Source: an uncultured Clostridium sp.
Lineage (GTDB): Bacteria; Bacillota; Clostridia; TANB77; CAG-508
Direction: 5' to 3'
Length of the DNA: 32,394 nucleotides
Assembly: GCA_947571975.1 (NCBI GenBank)
Contig: CANPAC010000008.1
Location: forward strand, 1-32,394
Positions within the stretch are counted from its first letter, which is position 1. Each line of letters opens with the position of its first letter. Position numbers and translations under genes: made by a program. Below, one piece after another: positions 24,026 through 32,053 of the stretch. The notes beneath the pieces were generated by a model, which was given only the letters and a program-made list of their open reading frames with translations, searched no databases and had not been told where the DNA came from.

Positions 24026-26395
24026 CTACTCATTTCCTTTCAAACTTGATACCATATCTATTTTATTTATCTTTTTAGCAAGTAATTTAGAAACAATATA
24101 AGATATAATAAATGTTCCTATTGTTGCAATTATATATGTTTCTATATTTATACTAGCACCAAAATCATAACTTTCTTCAATAGCTGTTTTAAATAACCAA
24201 TCTGTTAAATAAAATCCTGCTGGAAGTCCTAAAATTATTGATATACAAGATATGATATTATTTTGTTTTATAAATATCTTTCTAATTTGTTTATCTTTAA
24301 ATCCTAATACTTTTAAAGTTGCAAATTGATATTGCTTTTCTGAATATGATAATATTCCTAAATTATAAATAATGACAACACCTAAAATAACTGCTACAAC
24401 AATAATTAACACAATCATTGTTTTCATTGTTTCAAGCATATTATTCATACCTTCTTTTAATTCTTCTCTGTCAGCTATCGTATCTATTCCTTCTATTTCT
24501 TTTGTATCTGATAAATTTTCATTTGTATATAAGGAATCTGGTTTATATTTTATATCTAAACTTTCAAAATATTCTCTTGTCATTGTTACATTTTGATTTT
24601 GTGGATCTTTGTTAAATCCTACTATTTTAGATGTATAGTAAGTATTGTTTCCTGCGATATGCCAGGTTATTTCATCTCCAATGTTATATCCTTTATTTTT
24701 TGCTAGTTTATATGTTACATATACTCCATCTTTTTTATTGATACTAACAAATTTTTCTTTATTATCAATAAACCTTACATAGTGTTTGCTATCTGTTACA
24801 AAGATATTATTTGATTCTCTGTTTCCATCTTTATCTTTGATTTCTATGTATAGACTTTGAGATGTATTGTTACCATATTTATTAGTCAAATTTTCATATA
24901 AAGAATTACTAATATCAGATTTTATACTTAACTTATAATCAAAGTTATATATTTTATTAAATTGTAAATCTATAAAGTGGTTTATACTATTTAACATTCC
25001 TAAACTACATACAATTAACATAGTACATGTTGCAATACCTATAATTCCAGTAATTGTTCTTGCTTTATTTCTAAACATATCTCTTATGTTCCATTTTGTA
25101 CTAAAACTCATATTTTTAAATATTTTGCTTGTTGTAAGATTTAAAGAATTATTTTTAACTTTTGGAATTTCATTTCTTAAAGTTTCTGCTGGTTTTTCTT
25201 TTAATATTTTTCTTGTAGATAAATATGTAACAAACGAAACACATAAAACAACAAGTAGTGCTACAATATAGGAATCATTTTTGATAATAGGCATACCATT
25301 TGGAATTTCAAAGAAACTCATTTCCATTCCAATAAATACATTTCCTATAAAGTATCTGCCACCAACAATTCCAAGTCCTACTGCTACTAATGAAATCCAA
25401 AAGCTATAACCTATATAATGTAAAATTATTTTTCTCTTTTTAAAGCCTAGTGCTTTTAATGTTCCTATTTGTATTCTTTGTTTTTTCACAACTCTTGTCA
25501 TTGTTGTTATAACAGAAAGTAAAGCAATAAATAAAAATAATCCTGAAAATACACCAATATAGGTTTCTCCTTCTTCTATTTCTCCTTGATATGCTTTATA
25601 GGATGCTGTATCTTCTATATTTACTAAAGCTACATTGTCTATTTTTTCTTCTATTTGATTTTTAACTTCGTTTATTCTTTCTTTATTATCTATATCAACC
25701 ATAATGTAATTATATTTTAAATAGTCTTTGTAGTTAAAATCACTTACATATTGTTCAAATGTTTTACTGTCTGTTATATTCATTTCTTGCATTACTTGAT
25801 TTTTTATATATCCTTCTAATTCATTTACTGATAAAAAGCCAAATCCAAATGTTTTGTGGTCTGGAAATAGTTGTGATTCATCTTTTACATCATACAAATG
25901 ATCTGGTACATTTATAAAACCTATAATCTTTTCATCTAACACATAGCCATCATATTTTACCTTTAATGTATCTCCGATTTTTAAATCATTTTCTTCAGCA
26001 AAGAAATTATCTAGCCATATTCCTTTTGTACTTACATTAAACTCATTTCCTTTTACTATATAGAATTTTGATATTTGGTTTGATTCTATAAAACTTAATT
26101 GTAAAGTTATATCGGTATTTTCTTCTAATACACCATTTACCACTAATTTGCTTTCTGCATTTTTTACATTTTCTATTTGTTTTATGGTATCTAAATTTTC
26201 TTTTGTTAGTTCTCCCATTGTATTTAAGTCTTGTAAATTGTAATCTGTATAAAAGTTATTAGCAGTTTGTTTCATTCCTTCCATATAGCTTTCAATTCCA
26301 CTATATGCCATAACCCCAATAAAAACCATTAGAAATATTGTGATGAACTGTGATAAATTTTGCTTTATATCACGAAGCATTTTTCTTTTTAACAT
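24026..26395 (-). CDS. FtsX/MacB-type ABC transporter permease
   Basis: A 789-aa permease with two FtsX repeats. The first helix (about 15-37) is followed by a large extracellular domain (about 40-260), three helices (about 270-400, with RVVKKQRIQIGTLKALGFKK), then a second helix and extracellular domain (about 440-660) and three final helices (QYQFATLKVLGFKDKQIRK). The two ATLKxLGFKxxxI coupling helices are clear. It works with the ATPase encoded one base upstream (TAA-A-ATG). Such pairs export peptides or lipids or move envelope components. TetR-controlled MacB-like pairs are often resistance pumps; the substrate here is unknown. Confidence 0.9.
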   Translation of the reverse strand: MLKRKMLRDIKQNLSQFITIFLMVFIGVMAYSGIESYMEGMKQTANNFYTDYNLQDLNTMGELTKENLDTIKQIENVKNAESKLVVNGVLEENTDITLQLSFIESNQISKFYIVKGNEFNVSTKGIWLDNFFAEENDLKIGDTLKVKYDGYVLDEKIIGFINVPDHLYDVKDESQLFPDHKTFGFGFLSVNELEGYIKNQVMQEMNITDSKTFEQYVSDFNYKDYLKYNYIMVDIDNKERINEVKNQIEEKIDNVALVNIEDTASYKAYQGEIEEGETYIGVFSGLFLFIALLSVITTMTRVVKKQRIQIGTLKALGFKKRKIILHYIGYSFWISLVAVGLGIVGGRYFIGNVFIGMEMSFFEIPNGMPIIKNDSYIVALLVVLCVSFVTYLSTRKILKEKPAETLRNEIPKVKNNSLNLTTSKIFKNMSFSTKWNIRDMFRNKARTITGIIGIATCTMLIVCSLGMLNSINHFIDLQFNKIYNFDYKLSIKSDISNSLYENLTNKYGNNTSQSLYIEIKDKDGNRESNNIFVTDSKHYVRFIDNKEKFVSINKKDGVYVTYKLAKNKGYNIGDEITWHIAGNNTYYTSKIVGFNKDPQNQNVTMTREYFESLDIKYKPDSLYTNENLSDTKEIEGIDTIADREELKEGMNNMLETMKTMIVLIIVVAVILGVVIIYNLGILSYSEKQYQFATLKVLGFKDKQIRKIFIKQNNIISCISIILGLPAGFYLTDWLFKTAIEESYDFGASINIETYIIATIGTFIISYIVSKLLAKKINKIDMVSSLKGNE

Positions 26396-26396
26396 T

Positions 26397-27107
26397 TTAC
26401 CACTTCACCTCATCAATCTTTTTAGGATTTTGATTTGAAGTTATTTCTTCTATTTTTCCGTTTTTTACTTTTATAACTGTGTCTGCTATTTCAGCAAATA
26501 AGCTATTATGTGTTACAATAATTACTGTGTTTGCCCCATTGTTTCCATCACATTGTTTTTTTAATAATTTTAAAACTTCTACACCTGTTTTAGAATCTAA
26601 TGCACCAGTTGGCTCATCACATAATAATAACTTTGGATTTTTTGCTATTGCTCTTGCTATTGATACTCTCTGTTGCTCTCCTCCTGATAATTGATTTGGA
26701 AATTTGTTCATGTGGTTTTCTAATCCTACATCTTTAATTGCTTGTTTACTATCTTTTCCGTTTTTTACAATGTCTTTTACTATTTCTACATTTTCTAATA
26801 CGGTTAGTGTTGGTAGTATATTATAAAATTGAAAAATGAAACCAATATTTTCTGCTCTGTAATTTGAAAGTTCATTTTCGCTGTATTTTGAAATTTCTTC
26901 TCCATCTATTTTAATTTCTCCAGATGTTACATTATCCATTCCACCAATTAAATTAAGTAGTGTTGATTTTCCTGCCCCTGATGGACCAAGTATTACTACA
27001 AGTTCTCCTTTTTTGATGGATAAATTTATACTATCTAATGCTTTAAACTCTTTTTCTCCTATCTTGTAAGTTTTACTTACATTTTTTATTTCTACTATAT
27101 TTTCCAT
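26397..27107 (-). CDS. ABC transporter ATPase (LolD/MacB type)
   Basis: The motor subunit for the FtsX-type permease. The 236-aa protein has Walker A GPSGAGKST, the Q-loop FQFYNILPTL (MacB-like), signature LSGGEQQRVSIARAI, Walker B LLLCDEPTGALDS and H-loop VTHN. I chose ATG at 27107 because TTAGGAGG lies just upstream; a longer frame opening at 27188 would run through the promoter and operator. It is the first gene of the operon behind a strong promoter with an operator at its start site. Confidence 0.95.
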   Translation of the reverse strand: MENIVEIKNVSKTYKIGEKEFKALDSINLSIKKGELVVILGPSGAGKSTLLNLIGGMDNVTSGEIKIDGEEISKYSENELSNYRAENIGFIFQFYNILPTLTVLENVEIVKDIVKNGKDSKQAIKDVGLENHMNKFPNQLSGGEQQRVSIARAIAKNPKLLLCDEPTGALDSKTGVEVLKLLKKQCDGNNGANTVIIVTHNSLFAEIADTVIKVKNGKIEEITSNQNPKKIDEVKW

Positions 27108-27135
27108 AGTTCCTCCTAACTTATTTTTACAATGT

Positions 27136-27153
27136 GAATATCTATTCATATTC
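27136..27153. promoter_or_regulatory. Operator-like palindrome at the ABC operon start
   Basis: GAATAT (27136-27141) and ATATTC (27148-27153) form a dyad just downstream of the minus-strand -10, in the transcription-start region. This is a good place for the divergent TetR to repress the operon. Confidence 0.6.
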
Positions 27154-27159
27154 GTACTT

Positions 27160-27188
27160 ATTATACTTCTTTTTATTTTTATAGTCAA
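27160..27188 (-). promoter_or_regulatory. Promoter of the ATPase-FtsX-ZIP operon
   Basis: TTGACT (minus, 27183-27188), exact 17-nt spacer, perfect TATAAT (27160-27165). Confidence 0.85.
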
Positions 27189-27192
27189 TAAA

Positions 27193-27212
27193 ATGTGAAA
27201 ACTTTTTCATAT
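27193..27212. promoter_or_regulatory. Second operator-like dyad between the divergent promoters
   Basis: ATGTGAAAA and TTTTTCATAT form a near-perfect dyad (27193-27212) just upstream of both -35 elements. It shares TGTGAA with the first site (27133-27138), so both may bind TetR. Confidence 0.5.
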
Positions 27213-27215
27213 TTA

Positions 27216-27244
27216 TTGCTTTTTTATTTCTATCATTGTATAAT
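27216..27244 (+). promoter_or_regulatory. tetR-like gene promoter
   Basis: TTGCTT (27216-27221), 17-nt spacer, TATAAT (27239-27244), followed by GAGGAGG and the ATG at 27268. Confidence 0.75.
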
Positions 27245-27267
27245 CAAAAAGAGGAGGTAAATAAAAA

Positions 27268-27867
27268 ATGTCAGAAACAAGAATGCCTACACAAAAAAGA
27301 TCGATTGAAAAAAGAAATAGAATTATAGAAAAAGGATTTGTTCTTATGTGTGAACAAGGCTATTATAATACCACTATGCCTGATATAGCTAAATATGCAA
27401 ATGTATCTGTTGGTATTATTTATCAGTATTTTAATGATAAAAAAGATATTTTTATAGAAGGTGTAAAACAATATTCTGATCGTATCATGTACCCAATGAT
27501 TAATTTGTTAGAAACAGAGAAAATTGAAATTAACAATTTAGAAAGTCTTTTTAAAAATATGATTAAAAAATTTATTGAAAATCATAACATTTCTAAAAAA
27601 GCTCACGAAGAACTACTTGCTATGTCGCATTTAGATGATGATGTTGCTAAAATTTTTAAAGATTCTGAATATGAAATGACTGAAAAAATAGTAGCTTTAT
27701 TAGAAAATAATAATATTTGCCTTCAAAATCCTAGAGAGAAAATTCATATCCTTTGGGGAATGATTGATAATTTCTGTCATGAGGTAGTTTATCACAAACA
27801 TATCAAAATTAATTATGATATTATGCAAGATGAAGTAATTAGTATAATTATGAATATAATAAAATAA
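27268..27867 (+). CDS. TetR-family transcriptional repressor
   Basis: A 199-aa regulator with a typical N-terminal HTH: RNRIIEKGFVLMCEQGYYNT, then TMPDIAKYANVSVGIIYQYF and DKKDIFIEG. The C-terminal ligand domain is helical with no specific signature. It is divergent from the ATPase-FtsX-ZIP operon, with two dyads between them. The standard model is that it represses that operon and itself until a ligand binds. GAGGAGG gives a strong ribosome site. Confidence 0.92.
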   Translation: MSETRMPTQKRSIEKRNRIIEKGFVLMCEQGYYNTTMPDIAKYANVSVGIIYQYFNDKKDIFIEGVKQYSDRIMYPMINLLETEKIEINNLESLFKNMIKKFIENHNISKKAHEELLAMSHLDDDVAKIFKDSEYEMTEKIVALLENNNICLQNPREKIHILWGMIDNFCHEVVYHKHIKINYDIMQDEVISIIMNIIK

Positions 27868-27889
27868 CTATTCAAGCTCGAATAGTTAT
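27864..27889. terminator. Bidirectional terminator between tetR and the MATE gene
   Basis: ATAACTATTC (27864-27873) pairs perfectly with GAATAGTTAT (27880-27889), with T-rich tracts on both strands. It overlaps the tetR stop codon. Confidence 0.85.
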
Positions 27890-27898
27890 TTTTAACTC

Positions 27899-29950
27899 TT
27901 ATTTAACTCTTTTTACAATATAATCTTCTAATATATCTATTGTTTGCTTAACACCTATTTTTGATGTGTCAATACATAAATCATAATTATTTCTATCTCC
28001 CCAAGTTTGATTTGTGAAGTGTTTATAATATTCTGTTCTTTCTTTATCTGTTTGCTTAATTTTCTTTTTAGCAATAGTAGAATTTAAGTTTTCAAATTTA
28101 ATTTTTCTATTAACTTTAAATTCCATATCTGATGAATAAATAAATATTTTAATTACATTTTGATTATCTTTTAAAATATAATCAGAACATCTTCCAATAA
28201 TGATAGAACTTTCTCCACTATTGTATAAATCTTCTATAACTTTTGCTTGTTTTAAGAATAAGTTATCATCAGCACTAATAGGAGATAATTCATTATTATT
28301 TGAGAATACATAGTTTGTTGCAAATCCATACCAGAAACTTGATTTTTGTTTTTCATCAACTTTTTCTAACATTGCCATATCTATATTATAATTTTCTGAA
28401 ACCTTTGCTAATAACTCATTATCATAGCATTTTACATTTAATCTTTTTGCTAATTCTTGTCCTATATATTTTCCACCACTACCGAACTCTCTACCAATAG
28501 ATATAACAAAATGATTATTTATTTTTTCTATTGGCTTATTATCAGTAGCATTACTTTCTTCAATATTTTCTTTTGCTAATTTACTAATCTTACCACATTC
28601 TATGCTTACAAATATAACTGTAACAATAAATGCTCCTATATCTGATACAGGTCCAGCCCATAACATTGTATATAGATTTCCACATAATCCAAATATACAT
28701 ACACCAGGAACAAGCAGTATAACATCTCTCATTAGAGATAATGTCATTGCTTTGTATGGTTTATCTATTGACTGTAAATAGATACAACTTGCTTTTTGAA
28801 TACAACAAAGTAATATTCCTCCTAGATAGATTCTAAAAGATAAACAAGCATATTCTTGATAAAATTCTAAATTATTCGCATGTCCTCCAAATAGACTTAC
28901 AATAAAGTTTGGTGCAAATTCAAATAATAACATAGATATAGCACCAATTACAATGTTTGCAATGAGAATTAGCTTGTATGTTTCTAATACTCTTTTATAT
29001 TTTTTTGCTCCATAATTAAATCCTATTATTGGTTGCCCTCCAACTGCAACACCTAAACTAAATGCTAATACTATGGCGAATATCTTAAATACGATTCCTA
29101 GTGCTCCTCCTGCATCTGTTGCATTTTCTCCTCCTATTGTTCCTACAACATTATTTGCTACAATAGTGATAATTGCAATAGATACTTGAGTAATAAAACT
29201 TGAAATTCCAAGTTTTAAAAGCTTTCCTAATACTTTTGTATCAATTCCAAAACATTCTTTGGTTAATTTCATTAGTTTTGGCTTTCTAAAATATATTGCA
29301 CATAATAAAGCTGATACAATTTGTCCTGCTATTGTTGCAATAGCTGCTCCTTGAACTCCTAAATCAAATACAAAAATAAGAATTGGATCAAAGATTAAGT
29401 TTATAACTGCTCCTACTATTGTTGAAATCATTGAATATCCAGGTGCTCCACTTGCACGAATTATTGATGCCATTGCTGATGCAAACATATAAAAAGGTGT
29501 ACCACATAAAATTATTTTATAATATTGCTGTGTAAATAATATACATCTTTCATCATATCCATTTACACCTAATATACCTAGTATTGGTTTCATAAAAATA
29601 AAACCTACAATAACTAAAATAATACTTAATAATATTACTGTAATAATTGCATTTCCTACACTTTTATTACTTGTTTTTTCATCTTTTGCTCCAAGAGAAA
29701 TACTAAATAAAGTTGCACAGCCATCTCCTATTAGTTGTGCGATAGCCAATGCTACAACAGTAAATGGAAAAACTAAAGTTGTTGCCATTATACCTGCTGT
29801 TCCTGCACCACTATTCCCAATAAATATTTGGTCAACTATATTGTAAAGGGCACTTACTAACATTGCAAGTACACAAGGAATTGAAAATTTAATTAGTAGT
29901 TTTTTTATTGGTGCATTTGTTAAATAAAAGTTTTCGTTCGATTCATTCAT
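27899..29950 (-). CDS. MATE efflux transporter fused to a cytidylate-kinase-like domain
   Basis: The 683-aa product has two parts. Residues 1-450 form a 12-helix MATE exporter (LLIKFSIPCVLAMLVSALYN, VDQIFIGNSGAG, GQPIIGFNYGAKKYKR), which uses an ion gradient to pump out cations or drugs. Residues 480-683 form a cytidylate-kinase-2-like P-loop domain: FVISIGREFGSGGKYIG as the nucleotide loop, then CYDNELLAKVSENYNID, SSIIIGRCSDYIL and TDKERTEYYKHFTNQTWGD. There is no stop or frame break between them. I chose ATG at 29950 because GGGAGG lies ten bases upstream. An in-frame extension to 30055 crosses the leader hairpin and is less likely. Cytoplasmic kinase-like tails on MATE proteins are unusual; the domain might sense nucleotides or modify the drug. 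Confidence 0.9.
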   Translation of the reverse strand: MNESNENFYLTNAPIKKLLIKFSIPCVLAMLVSALYNIVDQIFIGNSGAGTAGIMATTLVFPFTVVALAIAQLIGDGCATLFSISLGAKDEKTSNKSVGNAIITVILLSIILVIVGFIFMKPILGILGVNGYDERCILFTQQYYKIILCGTPFYMFASAMASIIRASGAPGYSMISTIVGAVINLIFDPILIFVFDLGVQGAAIATIAGQIVSALLCAIYFRKPKLMKLTKECFGIDTKVLGKLLKLGISSFITQVSIAIITIVANNVVGTIGGENATDAGGALGIVFKIFAIVLAFSLGVAVGGQPIIGFNYGAKKYKRVLETYKLILIANIVIGAISMLLFEFAPNFIVSLFGGHANNLEFYQEYACLSFRIYLGGILLCCIQKASCIYLQSIDKPYKAMTLSLMRDVILLVPGVCIFGLCGNLYTMLWAGPVSDIGAFIVTVIFVSIECGKISKLAKENIEESNATDNKPIEKINNHFVISIGREFGSGGKYIGQELAKRLNVKCYDNELLAKVSENYNIDMAMLEKVDEKQKSSFWYGFATNYVFSNNNELSPISADDNLFLKQAKVIEDLYNSGESSIIIGRCSDYILKDNQNVIKIFIYSSDMEFKVNRKIKFENLNSTIAKKKIKQTDKERTEYYKHFTNQTWGDRNNYDLCIDTSKIGVKQTIDILEDYIVKRVK

Positions 29951-29978
29951 AAATCTAATACCTCCCTCAAATTTTAGC

Positions 29979-30019
29979 AAAAAAATAACGTAGAAATCCT
30001 TTTTTGTTGGATTTCTACG
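29979..30019 (-). terminator. Attenuator-like terminator in the MATE leader
   Basis: On the minus strand CGTAGAAATCC (30009-30019) pairs perfectly with GGATTTCTACG (29989-29999), followed by TTATTTTTTT (29979-29988). It lies between the promoter and the ribosome site of the MATE gene, so it would stop most transcripts before the gene unless read through. Confidence 0.75.
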
Positions 30020-30046
30020 CTTTCTTTTGCTGTCCATGACTTTTAC

Positions 30047-30076
30047 ATTATACAAAATCTTCTTTTATTTTGTCAA
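30047..30076 (-). promoter_or_regulatory. MATE gene promoter
   Basis: Perfect TTGACA (minus, 30071-30076), 18-nt spacer, perfect TATAAT (30047-30052). An ATG lies only about 10 bases after the -10 and opens an in-frame leader (MDSKRKRRNPTKK) across the terminator. Confidence 0.8.
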
Positions 30077-30154
30077 GAATGGATTTTAAATTTTTTTATA
30101 ATTTTTTGTTATTAAATTTTTATTTAACCTACCCTACTTATTGTAAGTTTGTAG

Positions 30155-30481
30155 TTACTTTTGATATTTTTCTGGCATTAATTTTATATCTCGAATCATA
30201 TCTCCATTAATCATTCTATTTCCATTTTTTTCTTCAACTTTTATCCAGTTATCTTCTATCATAACTATTTTACCTGTTACTCCAAAAGATTCATTAAATA
30301 AACTAATGGTACAAACTTTGTTCATAAATTCTTTTATCATTTCTTGTGGCATTTTTCTTTTCCTACCTTTCTTTTTTCTTTTAACTATTCCTAAATATAA
30401 TTTATTTCTTCTTGGTATTATTATACAACAAAAGATTATAATAAACCAAAACCACCAATAATTTATTTTTACCACCTCCAT
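30155..30481 (-). CDS. Small protein with a possible Sm-like C-terminal domain
   Basis: The C-terminal 65 residues (from MPQEMIKEFMNKVCTISLFN through GVTGKIVMIEDNWIKVEEK to RDIKLMPEKYQK) look like an Sm/Hfq-type five-strand fold and resemble a small conserved Clostridia family whose function I do not know. If translation starts at 30481, right at GGAGGTGG, a membrane helix rich in Trp/Ile (WWFWFIIIFCCIII) and a Lys/Arg stretch precede it. An ATG at 30352 (GGTAGG upstream) would give only the soluble domain. The start at 30481 overlaps the Shine-Dalgarno itself, so the short form deserves weight. It is the last gene of the array. Confidence 0.6.
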   Translation of the reverse strand: MEVVKINYWWFWFIIIFCCIIIPRRNKLYLGIVKRKKKGRKRKMPQEMIKEFMNKVCTISLFNESFGVTGKIVMIEDNWIKVEEKNGNRMINGDMIRDIKLMPEKYQK

Positions 30482-30505
30482 CTATGATAATAAAAACTTG
30501 TAATT

Positions 30506-30865
30506 TTACTTTATCATAAATATTTCTTGATTACCATCATCTATAATAAATTTATTAGTCTTTGTTTTTATAAGATGAGTTCCAACTGGCATATCTAAAT
30601 ATGGAATAATAGATTCATCATAATTACAAATAGTATTCAATTTATAAATTTTATAATTGTTTGAATTGTTACTATAGTTTTCATCTTCATTACCTTTGAA
30701 AAATCTCCACCCACTGTCTGGAAAAACTGTACTAGGTTCATCTCTATACATATATCCTACTTTCCATCCCTCTATTGTAATCATATTTGTTGCCATACAA
30801 CCATCATTACCTTCATAATCAATTAGTTTATTTATTTCTTCTTTTTTCTTTTTAAAAATATTCAT
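30506..30865 (-). CDS. DUF2185 (Imm33-like) protein
   Basis: A 119-aa protein. The conserved DUF2185 stretch is clear: CMATNMITIEGWKVGYMYRD, then SGWRFFKGNEDENY, then LNTICNYDESIIPYLDMPVG. Members of this family are often found in immunity-protein clusters (Imm33-like), but the biochemical role is unknown. It has a GAGGAG site and sits in the array of small genes. No toxin gene is visible nearby. Confidence 0.85.
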   Translation of the reverse strand: MNIFKKKKEEINKLIDYEGNDGCMATNMITIEGWKVGYMYRDEPSTVFPDSGWRFFKGNEDENYSNNSNNYKIYKLNTICNYDESIIPYLDMPVGTHLIKTKTNKFIIDDGNQEIFMIK

Positions 30866-30902
30866 TTTACCATCTCCTCTAAAATTGTAATTTGTGTCTT
30901 AC

Positions 30903-31322
30903 TTAAAACCAATTTACATTATCATTTCTAAGCTTTGGTATATCACTATTTTTATATGGATTGTAATTATTTAAGTTACAACCAAATTCTTTTAAAAATG
31001 CTATTTTATTATGATTAGACCATCTAATAAGTGATAATCCATCAAATTCTTCTGTCTTTCCATTATTCATAGTGTTTTTAAAATACCACTCTACAATAGT
31101 TTGATTATCCTTATGAAAATATTGCTTAATATCCCATTTTAATACTTTTCCTCTAGTATTCCATTCATTAAACCAATGTTTTACTGTATTTCGATTTTCA
31201 TATTTTGGACTCCAGCTTTCAACATAAATTACATTTTCTTCAAATATATCATCTATACCTAAATCTTTTTGTTGTAACCACATATCAAACCATAATCTAA
31301 TTATTTTTTCTCTTTCTTCCAT
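30903..31322 (-). CDS. NTF2/SnoaL-like protein
   Basis: A 139-aa protein with an NTF2-like alpha+beta cone: IIRLWFDMWLQQKDLGIDDI, then FEENVIYVESWSPKYENR, VKHWFNEWN, VEWYFKNTMN and FDGLSLIRWSNHNKIAFLKEF. It is close to small Clostridia proteins annotated as nuclear transport factor 2 family. This fold serves as enzyme or binding domain, so the function is open. GAGGTGG precedes the ATG. Confidence 0.82.
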   Translation of the reverse strand: MEEREKIIRLWFDMWLQQKDLGIDDIFEENVIYVESWSPKYENRNTVKHWFNEWNTRGKVLKWDIKQYFHKDNQTIVEWYFKNTMNNGKTEEFDGLSLIRWSNHNKIAFLKEFGCNLNNYNPYKNSDIPKLRNDNVNWF

Positions 31323-31352
31323 TTTCCACCTCTAAAACTTGTAATTTTTTAG

Positions 31353-31556
31353 TTATATCTTATTGAACATTACTGTCTTTTCTTTCATTGATATTTTACC
31401 TACTTCATATCCATATTCTTTAGATTCCTTTTTATAAGTCAAAAAGGAATGGTCTATATCAAATCCTAAAATATTTTTAATTTCTTCATAAGATAATTTA
31501 TAACTGTCTTTCTTGTTTTCTTTTAAATATCTCCATAATAGCTCATATTTGCTCAT
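31353..31556 (-). CDS. 67-aa hypothetical protein
   Basis: The product reads MSKYELLWRYLKENKKDSYK, then LSYEEIKNILGFDIDHSFL, then a Tyr/Lys-rich end with VGKISMKEKTVMFNKI. It resembles small proteins I have seen often in Clostridia, with pattern SKYxxLW...SFEEI..IDHSFL..KKE...GY.VGKIS, but the role is unknown. I chose ATG at 31556, with AGAGGTG upstream, over a TTG three codons earlier. Confidence 0.75.
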   Translation of the reverse strand: MSKYELLWRYLKENKKDSYKLSYEEIKNILGFDIDHSFLTYKKESKEYGYEVGKISMKEKTVMFNKI

Positions 31557-31581
31557 TCCTAACACCTCTTGAAATTGTAAT

Positions 31582-32028
31582 TTATCTTTCTATTCTCATA
31601 TATAAAATTGGATAAGGATTTCCCTGTTCATCTAGTTCTGTTCTTTTATAAGTTTTAAATCCCATATGCTCATAAAATCCTTTGCTATTTAGATTTTGTT
31701 CATTTACTGCTAGTTCATTAACACTATAATTTTCTATACCATAGTTTAATAATTTTTTTCCTAGCCCATTTCCTCTTTCACTATTTTTAATAAATAACAT
31801 TTCAAGTTTTCTATCTTCTATTCCCATAAAAGCAATAGGCTGATGGCTTTCATTTTCTATAATCACTAAATGCGATACTCCAGAAATAGCTTGTGGTACA
31901 TATTCTTTTATATTTTTAATTTCTTCATTAGATAGAAATAAATGTGTTGCCTTTACTGAATCTTCCCATACTTCTACTAATTGACTTACTAGCATTTCTG
32001 TTCTTTCTTGTATTTCAATTATTCTCAT
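31582..32028 (-). CDS. GNAT-family N-acetyltransferase
   Basis: A 148-aa acyltransferase. The acetyl-CoA loop is seen in LEMLFIKNSERGNGLGKKLL (the RGNGLG pattern), followed by LAVNEQNLNSKGFYEHMGF and a last strand ILYMRIER. It resembles the YjaB-type branch, whose substrates are mostly unknown. ATG at 32028 has AAGGGG upstream; longer in-frame starts run across the ATTACAA junction. Its place in the array of small genes fits a cassette-type cargo. Confidence 0.88.
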   Translation of the reverse strand: MRIIEIQERTEMLVSQLVEVWEDSVKATHLFLSNEEIKNIKEYVPQAISGVSHLVIIENESHQPIAFMGIEDRKLEMLFIKNSERGNGLGKKLLNYGIENYSVNELAVNEQNLNSKGFYEHMGFKTYKRTELDEQGNPYPILYMRIER

Positions 32029-32053
32029 ATCTATCCCCTTCATATATTGTAAT

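Larger units (their letters stand above)
30141..32053 (-). repeat. ATTACAA junction repeat between successive small genes
   Basis: On the minus strand ATTACAA occurs at 32047-32053, 31575-31581, 31339-31345, 30885-30891 and 30498-30504, and CTTACAA at 30141-30147. Each copy lies 0-11 bases after a stop codon. In the middle copies TTTTAGAGG or TTTCAAGAGG follows as the next ribosome site. The spacing (357, 387, 454, 236, 472 bp) equals one gene per unit. Confidence 0.75.

Noticed and set aside
24372..24615. Plus-strand frames inside the FtsX-like gene
   Set aside because: Mirror frames of a strongly supported minus-strand gene with no ribosome site or family signature.
30141..32053. Classical integron attC sites at the gene junctions
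   Set aside because: Inverted repeats around the motif differ from junction to junction (for example TATGATAA/TTATCATA at one, CTAAAA/TTTTAG at another), no GTTRRRY core is conserved and no integrase is visible.
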